Assembly: GCA_007258455.2 (NCBI GenBank)
Contig: VDFB02193867.1
Coordinates: 533,253,071-533,317,070, forward strand
Source: Sequoia sempervirens
Taxonomy: Eukaryota; Streptophyta; Pinopsida; Cupressales; Cupressaceae
Direction: 5' to 3'
Length of the DNA stretch: 64,000 nt
Both the position numbers and the translations under genes were made by a program. Below the pieces are notes generated by a model that was not told where the DNA came from, did no database searches, and was given only the letters and a program-made list of their open reading frames with translations. How positions within the stretch are numbered: position 1 is the first letter of the stretch; each line of letters starts with the position of its first letter. Below are positions 55,314 to 64,000 of this stretch, one piece after another.

Positions 55314-57643
55314 CAAGATCAAAATCAAGAACAAATTTGGCGAGATCAAATTGCTACACTTACCAAAATAGTTGAGTCATTGTGCCAAGAGACATCTCCA
55401 CCACCATCACCCATATCAACATCATTCCTTGGTTTAGGGATTCCCCCTTTACCTAGCACAAATCACTCCATCCAAATCAATTCACCTAACACTAATCAAG
55501 CCATCACATCAAAACCTTTGAATATACCATCGACATCACACCAACAGATGGTATCTAATCAAATGACAACATCAATCATGACAAATCAAAATATGGTCTC
55601 TCAAGGGCCTATCACCTAAGTCATTCCAACCATCCCTATCACTTCAATCACTCGAAACACCACTATCAGAACCATGACATCTCAACCCCTCACTACCATG
55701 ATTGCTTCAAGTGTATCTCAACCACTTGTCACCACATCCAACATGATTCCAAATACACCACCACTACCACCAAAACCAAGTGCAATAAGTCAATATCGTA
55801 ACATCACACTAGAAGCACATCAGGCCTACCAAAAGGCCATCCAACAATATCTTGTTAGGCAAAAAGCAAGACAAGCTCAACAAGTGCAACAAGCCTCTCA
55901 AGCTACCAAACAAACACAAACACAAACACAAAAAATGATAACTATTGGGGACAATGGTCAAGATCAATCCATCACTGAGCACCTTGAAGCTATGTCTACT
56001 TCATCCAATGATCAAATCAACGTATATCAAAAGTCATTTTTCAATCATGATCAAAATTCACCAACAATATCCAATAATGATCCAATTCAAGAAATGTCAA
56101 CATCATTTGACCCTATGGTTGAAGACATTGGAAATCCTTTACCCATAATTGTTGGAAGCAATAATCAAGATCTATCCATCAAAGAGCACCTTGAAGTTGT
56201 CTCTACTCCATCCAATGATCAAATCAACATATGGGAAAAGTCACTTTTCAATCATGATCAAAATCCACCAATTAAAGAAATGTCAACATCACTTGACTCT
56301 ATGGTTGAAGACATTCACAATCTCCCCACCACAATTATTGAAAACAATGATCAAGATCTCTCTATTGATAAACACCTTGAAGATGTTTCCACCCCATCCA
56401 ATGATCAACTCACCATACATCAAGAGCCACTTTTTAGTGATCTATTTCAAGGAGTGTTAGGATTATTTGATCCTATTGACATAATGCACGATTCATTGAC
56501 CAATGATCATGATGAAAATGTCTCTACATCACTTGATGAGTTAGAGGACATATCTCAAGAATTTATTCCAAAGCATGATCAAAATCTTTCACCAAGGTCT
56601 AGCAGTGGTCCCTTCTAAGACATGTTGACCCCCTTTGACCTCATGGTTATAGATACTGAAAGAATACTCAACTCGACACTTGATCCAAATTCACTCAAAT
56701 AACAAGAGGATATTGAACCACTTACCATGTCTAAAGATGACATTCAATAACCTTTTATAAGAAATCCATCCTTTGAAACTGATCCATGTCAGGAAGTTGA
56801 TCTGAAGCATGTCAAAAGCAACTCTAAAATAATTCAAGATCAAGAATTTGTATCTTCAAGATACTACAATAATCTAACGGACACTCTCCTATCTATGCAA
56901 GATGATCATATCATGTAGCACATACTCCTCCATCTACCCATGAGATGCTTTCTATGGATAGACACATAGATGATGTTCATTCAGAACAAGATTATTTTAC
57001 TCTTGATATTATTACACAAAAAGAGCAAGTTATTCAGTTGACAACATTAGGATCAGAAATATCCCAAATTCATACTGAGGACATTATATATGAAGATATC
57101 CACCAGTATCCACTCGAGGAAATAGGACAAAAAAAATAGGATATTCCGAAGTCAGTAGAGCAAAAAATTCCAATAACATCATCTACAATGGTCATTTATC
57201 AGAGAATGCATTCAAAACAAGAGCTCTCAGAATAGGAAGAATCAAAGCATGAAGGTACTACTTCCACAATGCTTGGGGAAACTTCATCTCAAGCAAACGT
57301 TAACATAGGGAGCATGAAGAATCCTTATGATGAAATCAATGTCAATACTATAGCTAGTCATGCCATGAATCTTCTTCCACCCATCACCCCATCCATGAAT
57401 TGGGACCAACTTCAAAAGGAAGATTTAAATCAAAGTATGAAGAACGTTATCAAAGAAAAAGAAGCTAAGAAGCATAATGGACAAATCAAATACAAATGGA
57501 TACCAAAGAATACAAAGAAAGATTATCCCTATCAAACTCCGTTAGTCAAAGAAACTATGGGGCAAAATAAAAATGGGAAAATTATAATGGGAAAAGTATC
57601 CATCAAATATTTCCACAAAAGTAAAAGCAGGCTTTTCAAGTGA
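55314..57643 (+). pseudogene. Gag-like ORF of outer element, 3' piece, with internal protein repeats
   Basis: Continues the frame from the other side of the solo LTR: IWRDQIATLTKIVESLCQE (helical), then a Ser/Thr/Pro/Gln-rich region. From 55674 to 56618 lies a 314-codon open stretch with AHQAYQKAIQQYLVRQKARQ (helical, basic). It also has three copies of a 60-70-residue repeat (EHLExxSTPSNDQINI, KSLFNHDQN, MSTSxDxMVEDI) starting near 55968, 56178 and 56362. Further pieces at 56945-57139 and 57269-57643 end in a Lys-rich tail. No protease, RT or zinc motif. Function unknown; structural gag-like role is only an inference. Confidence 0.5.
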
Positions 57644-59100
57644 CATACAAAGTGTATCAAGCAGTTGGTCCTAATTCCCCGCACACTTTTGTATCCACCC
57701 ATCATTGCTCATCTTCCCAAGTTTGGAGAGTCAAAGGTTCCAAACTATCAACCAATCCATCTCCTATCCCTAAATACACTCCATCCCTACCTCCATGCAT
57801 GATATCTAGTTCTCACATTGGCCATGTATTGGCAACGGCCCTTTATCATAAGGATTCATAAGGCACTCTATCGCGATGTATGCACAAAGACAAAGTTAGC
57901 CCCGATGTCAATAAAGTAGATCAAGAATCCCAAAAGGTGAATTCAAGTGCACATATCTTAACAAAGCAACTTCTTTAAGCAGGATATCAATGACACATTA
58001 TGACAGGGGCATCTACATCAACACCACTAGGTGGTTTAGCATGAGCTTTAAATCTTTCAGAAAAATACAAAAAATTAAAAAATATGAAAATCCAAAAAAA
58101 TCAGAAAATGGATCAAAAACAGTAAAGATAAAAATCATCCTCTAGTGAAAACTACATGGGCAGCACTTTGGGTAGGTACCATATGAAAACCTGGGAAATA
58201 GGTGTCATGTGTAGAATCGAGCATCTACGTGCGCCAGTTCAGGTGAAAGCATCTCATCCCATCCATACTAAATCAAGCATTCTATCCATCTCAGCCATAA
58301 TAAATCCATCCATCCATAAACCATTGATCCAAATCCATTGGCATCCATAGTCCAAGTTATCTTGATCTTGATGAAGTTCGGAGCACACTTTACACTTTCT
58401 TATGGTAAACATCTTGACATGGGCCATTTTAATTGATCTTATCCTATGCAGCATTATCTAAGCCATGAAGCATTATCCAAATGAGCATTCTTTATCTGAA
58501 CACCATATCTTATCACAAGATAATCCCTAGCATCCTTGGCATACTTACCATATCCATCCATCCATAAACCTATTCAAGCATCCATCCATGACATTCCATA
58601 CATTGCTAGACATTGGGGCAGATTTCACATCTTGCTTTGGGAATAAATCTTGATCTATATCCTCCAACTTATTTGGTGATCCGAACATTGGAAAATATGA
58701 AATGAAATTGGTCAAACCACTCATGAGAAAAATTCCAAATCATTAGCCCATGGCACATTTTGACGAGAAGGTGTTCCTTATCAAGCCTCATCTTTCATCG
58801 AACATCAATCCAAGTAATCACTATCAGTTGCATCTAAGTTGCACTTCAAACGTCACATCCAATCATTCAAACAACTTTTGTTCCAAATCAAGCTTCAAAC
58901 TCCTAATCAAACAAATCCAATCAATCTGTCATCATCCTGGGAGATCCATCCCAATCCTTGTGTTGCTTAACACTATTCTTGCATTGTTGTGCATCCTCAA
59001 CAATGTTATCATCATCAATCTTGATCAATCCTAATCAATCCAATCCTTGCATTGTTGTGTATCCTCAACAATGTCATCATCATCATCAATCCATTGATCT
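57644..59100 (+). other. Internal region of outer element, no gene seen
   Basis: Mostly CA/AT-rich sequence with short open frames of biased composition. Near 58640-58760 a piece reads like a decayed coding remnant but I cannot assign it. Confidence 0.4.
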
Positions 59101-59159
59101 GATCAATCAGCCTTAGCTTGGTTTTCAACAAAATCCCAATCAAAGCACTGATATTGTCA

Positions 59160-59545
59160 TACACATCCTTATCCAAATTTTCAAAGTCATGCAAAAAATC
59201 AAAAACATTAGAAAATAAAAAATCCAAAAACATTAAAAAAACATCGTCAAAATCCAAAAACATTCAAAACATCAAAAAGTCCAAAAACATCCAAAACATC
59301 GAAAAATCCAAAACATTCTAAAAAACATTGGAATCTGAACTATGTCATCTCTGAGCTTAAACATAGGCAAGGCTAAATCTTTGATCAGCCCCCAAGACAT
59401 CAAAATCCAAAAATATTTGAAAAACACAAAATCCAAAAACATTTGAAAAAAATAAAATCAAAACATTCATAATATCTCAAAAACCCAAAAACAACCTCGA
59501 AACATTCCAAAAATGTCAAAAACATCCAAATATTTGAAAAAAATT
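59160..59545 (+). repeat. Short A-rich tandem repeats (CCAAAAACATC type)
   Basis: Runs of AATCCAAAAACATTxAAAA and CCAAAACATC recur about every 10-25 bp through 59215-59330, and again less regularly to 59530. Simple-sequence expansion inside the outer element. Confidence 0.7.
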
Positions 59546-60459
59546 CATCTGTCTCATCTCACTTGCACTCGCAATAATCAATCATCCATAATAAACTGAT
59601 CATCATCCTCAACCTTTGGTGAAACAGCTGGAAACAAGTCTAGTAGCTTAAAAGTAGAACTCAAAAGCATCAAGTCTTAAGTCTAAGTTAGTGTGTAAGC
59701 AAATTGCTGACCTCTTTGTATCGGTAACGCATCATCTAAATTTGTCCCATATCAATCATCCCTTATAAACAAAATGGCATCCTACCATCCACTAACATGT
59801 CCTAGGATGAATCCTTCCTACAATGGGAATTATCTTTTGGCAATAAGTTTTAGTTATCATCTTAGGAAACACATCCTCTTTTTGTTAGCGGTATTGAAGA
59901 GAATCAATTTGTTTGTTTTCTTGGTCTTTATCTTTTGACTTGTCTTATTTGAGCTCATTCCAGGGACATCTCGATGATATCCCAAAACGAAGGATTTAGA
60001 GAGATAGGAATGGGGAAACGATCATTATCTTTTGTCTTATGTGCTTGTTGGACGTTCTTGTAAAATAACTTGGCGAATACTTGCTTTGTTAGGTACGTCC
60101 TAGCAAGGTTTCCATATGTCAAGTGTGAACAAGAATACTCTTATCTATTTGTTGATTCAAAGTCCATCACACGAGGTACAACACCATCTTCGCTCTTTAT
60201 ACCTTGATGCATCGTGCCTACGTGTGTTATCAAACATAAGGTAAGTAGCCCTTTTAAAGTCCCAATCCTTGATAAGAAAATCATCATCTATCTATCATCA
60301 TCTATCATCAACATCATCTCTAATAAAGTCTCATCAGATCATGGACTTGTTGGATCCTCTTGTCATCATCTCATTTCCGCACTAACATCATCATTGCCAA
60401 TGCATCCATCTTGCATCCATCCTGCATCCACAAACCATCAGAATTTTGCATATCATCTC
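59546..60459 (+). other. Internal region of outer element, no gene seen
   Basis: AT- and CATC-rich sequence; the only longer open frame (60214-60486) is a composition product of CATCATC repeats. Nothing recognised. Confidence 0.4.
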
Positions 60460-60760
60460 ACATGCATAATCACCATCATAATATAGATCTATTAGTCTAA
60501 GCATCTGCATAAATCATACATTTTCATAATCACAACATATCATCATCATAATATAGATCTGTTAGTCTAAGCATCTCATAAATCATCACATTTTGCATAA
60601 TCACATCATATCATCATCATAATATAGATCTGTTAGTCTAAGCATCTCATAAATCATCCATTGCATAATCACATCATTAATCTCATCCATCTTACATCAT
60701 ATCATCATTTAAGTTGTTTAGGATAATATAGATTTGTTATTCTAAGCATCTTAAAATCAT
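60460..60760 (+). repeat. ~70-bp tandem repeats before the polypurine tract
   Basis: ATATAGATCTGTTAGTCTAAGCATCT-type phrases start at 60481, 60551, 60622 and (diverged) 60726, giving periods of 70, 71 and 104 bp. Confidence 0.8.
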
Positions 60761-60963
60761 CTCATTTGCATCATCATCCATAACCATCCATTTTCAACCA
60801 CTTTATCATGAGATCGACCCTTAAATTGAATCTTTTCGCTCAATCTCTCGAGGGGGCAATGTACCAGTGTACTTTTCGTTGGGGCATCCAAAAATTAGAA
60901 TTTTTTTGAATTTTGATCACGGTAAGATTATTCTTTGAACCAATGCAACAAGTACATTGTTTC

Positions 60964-60977
60964 AAAGAGGAGAAAAA
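60964..60977 (+). other. Polypurine tract of outer element
   Basis: AAAGAGGAGAAAAA directly before the 3' LTR TGTAGACATGC; all purine. Confidence 0.88.
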
Positions 60978-61947
60978 TGTAGACATGCAAAATTAACATT
61001 ATGCATCCGCTTATTAAATTAATCAAACTCATCAAATCCATTCACCATGTAAATCAGGTCTTTAGTCCCAAGGTTATCCATTTAAATAAATCAAAGGCTC
61101 ACATCAGCCTTTAATTAAATAAATCAAACTTTATTTAATCTCCAAGTCATATTCCATCCTTTTCTGATTTAAATAAATCAAATATTTGAGTCAAATTGGT
61201 CAAAACATCCTAATCATCATCCTAGCTAATTAATCCTAATTTAATCTAATCTAATGCATGTCACATCCTCTAGATAATCCCACTTGCACAAATAAATCCA
61301 TTTATTGATTTATTAAATTCAACATTTTCCATCAACATGGCATCTTTGAGGAATATTCCATCAAGTTTGAATTCAAAACCAAGTGGGCATGTACATCCAA
61401 CAAAGCAATTAATAAACTCTTGCATGTCCCCCACTCATCATTTACTATCAAATTTGAATTTGAAATTTCCCCCTCTTGGGCACACTTCCCAAATCTTGTA
61501 CATCCCTTGGCCTATCACCACTTGAAAAGTGGCCTCTTCTCATTGGTGGATCTTTAGTCCCACATTCACCCATTTGGCCAATCTCTCATCAAGAAAATCT
61601 ATAAATGAAGGCCTTAATCTCCATCAATCCATCCGCATTTTACATGCAAAGTCACTCTCTTGTTTTGAGAACTGATTTTGTCCATTCATCATCTTGATCA
61701 TCAACATATCATTTTCATATCATTGAGCATAATCAAGGGTTGGGAAAGGGCTTCTTTCCATAGAATCACCAATCCACTATAAGATGCTAGTTTGATTATT
61801 AGAATGATGTTTTTCTATGTTTTGCTTGCTTCTTTTGGATTATTCTTATGATTAGATGAATCTTATAGGGAATCTTTTGTTTGCTTTGGTTTACTAACAA
61901 TGCTAAGGGATTTTGTTTTTGAGCTAATGCAGATTTAAGGTTCTACA
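60978..61947 (+). repeat. 3' LTR of outer element
   Basis: 970 bp matching 29106-30074, TG to CA, followed by CTTCC (target duplication). Confidence 0.92.
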
Positions 61948-61996
61948 CTTCCTTAATATTGAGATTTAGAAGAACCATTTCCAAGTATGCTTCTAC

Positions 61997-62213
61997 TTAG
62001 TTACTCCACGGTAAGTTGAGGTTTGATTGTTAAAAGCATAACCTAGGATTTGTTCTCTTATCTCCTCTGGAGCATTTTTGTGGTCTAGGTTATGCTTCTT
62101 TCTTCTCTTGTGAACTAAGGGATCACAATTAGGCCTGGGACTTTGATCAGAGGCTTGTAATGCAAGGATACTCTGAGTTGCTATTGTGGTGGGTTCAGTA
62201 TTTGATGCAATTC
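61997..62213 (-). pseudogene. AP2/ANT-like pseudogene, exon ending YRGVTK
   Basis: Minus-strand exon between a CTCTCTCCAATCCTACAG acceptor and a GTAGAAG donor. It reads TEPTTIATQSILALQASDQS, a basic stretch VHKRRKKHNLDHK, then NNQTSTYRGVTK, the start of AP2 repeat 1. The split last codon (AA plus A from 29014) and the next exon's HRWT reproduce the conserved intron position of ANT/PLT-type genes. These are nuclear DNA-binding regulators of organ growth and meristems. The Trp-to-stop and other stops in later exons, plus two LTR insertions, argue for a pseudogene. Confidence 0.8.
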
Positions 62214-62216
62214 CTG

Positions 62217-62628
62217 TAGGATTGGAGAGAGATAACAAAATGTAAACACAACATAACAAACAAAGAGTTGGAGATAAGTGTATGCTACAACATACAACAT
62301 ATATTATTCATTACATTGCTAATATAGAATACATAAATATCTACATTGATCAAATATGTATCTACCTCTCGTACATGGTTAAATTTCCAAGCATCTTTAT
62401 TTATAGATGTCAATATGTTGGCTAAACATAGACCATGAACAAGAATAAATAAGTATGAAAATATCTTGGGTGGATGTGACATCTGCAGTAGATTAGATCA
62501 AATCATATTGTGGTTGGTGGAGGTAAATCTAATTTCAAACGGTGGAGAATATCAAAGTCTTGATAATCTTATCTTCATCATATTTCCAAATCTGATTTGC
62601 TTACTTGTGGAAGAAATTAATTCCAACA
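62217..62628 (-). repeat. Copia-type 3' LTR border (minus), abutting AP2-like exon
   Basis: On the minus strand TTAAGGGGGAG (polypurine tract, 62629-62639) precedes TGTTGGAATTAATTTC, the classic start of a plant copia 3' LTR. CATCTATAAATAAAG at about 62396-62410 is a plausible TATA. The inner end of the LTR is not defined because no second copy is in the window; it lies close to the exon acceptor at 62214. The expected internal region to the right (62640 onward) shows no copia pol, so the element is truncated or fused. Confidence 0.55.
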
Positions 62629-62639
62629 CTCCCCCTTAA

Positions 62640-64000
62640 TTTCGAACACATATGCTTCAACATTCACAGTACTCAAATTTCTCTATCTTTAAATAATTTC
62701 AATTATTTAATTAATTCATTTCTTTCCTTTTATTTCTTCTTTTGATTAATTAAATAAATATTATTTATTTAATTATCGACTAATTTGTCATTTTCTCTCA
62801 CTTTTGAATTAAATTATTATTTAATCAAAAAGTCAACCTTCACATGTCTTTAATTAAATAATATTTTCAATATTTAATTATTCATTTTTCCTCTCCATTT
62901 AAATAATTTTATAATTATTTGAATTCCACCTACAACCTCTTTTCCTATGCCAACCTCATTATCCATGCCATTCTTATTCTCTTGTCTCATTCATTTTCCA
63001 CCCTTATTGAATTATCTTATAATTCAATCTTCACCATCCATCCTTATTATTGCCCTAATTTTAGCCCTAACCCTATTTCATACTATAACTTTCAATTTTG
63101 GCCATTGATTGACATATCTTATTTGTTTTTAATCCTAATCCTTCATTTCAAATTTGGTTTTCTATGAAAGAGACCCATCATTGTCATTTCACACCAACAT
63201 ATTTTATGTTAATGACATCTGCTAGAATCGTGAGCAACCACATTCAAATCTTCAACAACACAACATAATACATTGATTTCTTTTGAGGTTTGCATGCATT
63301 TGGTTTGATTTAAGCTATTTTTATGCATATTTTTGTTTCTTTTCATTTTACATTCATACATTTTGGCGAGCCCTTCCTTCTAATCCTTGTTTTTTTGAGC
63401 TCAGGTCAAGGGGTTTTTTCTATAGGAGCTTGGAGATCAAGTTTTGATAGGATCCCTTAATCAGAAAAAGAGCCTCACCATTGGATCGAAGGGTGAGAGA
63501 CGACTTTTGACATGTAACTTGACATATTTTGGTTGCATATTTTTACCCTACATCTATACATTCTTTTTTTTTTCTTTAGAATAATTTTTTTTTTTATCTT
63601 AATCAATTTCTTTCTTTTTTTAAAAATTTTTGCTTCAAATCTCTTTTAAAAAAATGCAAAAAAGCAAAAAAAAAGTATTTCAATCTTAGCAATGCAATCT
63701 TATTTTATTTGTGATTGGTTTTACTTTATTACATTATTTTATTCTCATAAAAAATTATTTACAAATATGTTTAAAAATCTGTACAGAATAACTTTTATAT
63801 AGTTTCATTACTGTTTTAATCAAAAAATTTCCTAAAATTTTACTAGGCATGTTAAAATTTCTTACAATGTTTTTGTTTTATTTTATTTCCTATAGTAGTT
63901 TTGTTTTATTTTAAGAAAAATTAATAGTATTTATTTTTTATGGAGCTGACTTTTTTTATTTAAAAAAATATATATTTTCCTTAAAACTTTTAATCTGTGA
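62640..64000. other. AT-rich sequence; possible LTR end at 63360
   Basis: Rich in TTAATTATTTAATTAA-like phrases to about 62900, then mixed sequence. At 63354-63380 ...CATTCATACATTTTGGCGAGCCCTTCC looks like an LTR end followed by a TGG-starting primer-site-like stretch, but the tRNA is not identified and no 5' border was found. 63560-64000 is poly-T/A-rich with no gene. Confidence 0.35.

Larger units (their letters stand above)
29106..61947 (+). mobile_element. Outer 32.8-kb LTR retrotransposon (large non-autonomous type), hosting nested LTR elements
   Basis: Direct LTRs 29106-30074 and 60978-61947, TGTAGACATGC to GGTTCTACA, with flanks CTTCT (29101-29105) and CTTCC (61948-61952), a target duplication with one C/T change. 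A tRNA-Asn-type primer site follows the 5' LTR and a polypurine tract precedes the 3' LTR, so it is plus-oriented. After removing the nested insertions (30850-38044, 42218-55308) the internal region is about 10.6 kb. I see gag-like coding sequence but no protease, RT, RNase H or integrase, so it resembles a LARD-type element dependent on others (inference). Confidence 0.88.

Noticed and set aside
60214..60486. 90-codon Ser/Ile/His-rich open frame
   Set aside because: Product of CATCATC-rich simple sequence; no homology motif.
59160..60760. CRISPR-like array
   Set aside because: Repeats are tandem without distinct spacers and lie inside a plant LTR element.

Overview
The window is a stack of plant LTR retrotransposons set into remnants of at least two host genes. 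TE families, intron-bearing gene fragments, 5-bp target-site duplications (TSDs) and plant-type primer binding sites point to a plant with a large, TE-rich nuclear genome. A gymnosperm/conifer is my best guess (inference). No rRNA, tRNA, CRISPR or bacterial feature was seen, and no intact gene.

Layout. (1) 1-13721, minus strand: the 5' part of a Ty3/gypsy Tat-like element cut by the left edge. It has a 7.7-kb 5' LTR (6046-13721), a tRNA-Asn-type primer site, gag, protease, an extra RNase H placed BEFORE the reverse transcriptase, RT, the usual RNase H and the first part of integrase. (2) 14020-19662 and 20680-26232: two complete but stop-riddled Ty1/copia elements, both plus strand, with a decayed host gene fragment between them (about 20024-20640). 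(3) 28341-29014 and 61997-62213, minus strand: exons of an AP2/AINTEGUMENTA-like pseudogene. An originally ~135-bp intron now holds a 32.8-kb LTR element (29106-61947). (4) Inside that element: a 7.2-kb solo LTR (30850-38044, TSD GAAAT) of the same family as the left-hand gypsy LTR, and a second solo LTR (42218-44238 + 54552-55308, TSD GGAGT). The second solo LTR is itself split by a 10.3-kb LTR element of its own family (44239-54546, TSD GTGTT). (5) 62217-64000: a copia-type 3' LTR border and AT-rich sequence.

The most unusual system is the giant LTR family (6046-13721 and 30850-38044). Each LTR encloses the decayed remains of one ~1,350-codon reading frame that I cannot assign to a family. 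It lies upstream of the LTR TATA box, in U3. In a transcript starting in the 5' LTR it would appear once, at the 3' end of the genomic RNA, the topology of the U3-overlapping accessory genes of some retroviruses. A related 2.9-kb LTR family lacks this frame and carries ~180-bp tandem repeats instead.

Most premature stops are TAG at ancestral CAG or TGG codons, or TGA at CGA, as expected from deamination of methylated cytosines. Nesting order from TSDs: outer element into the AP2-like intron; then the 7.2-kb LTR and the 2.8-kb solo LTR; then the 10.3-kb element into that solo LTR. All domain calls rest on motifs read by eye; no database search was possible.
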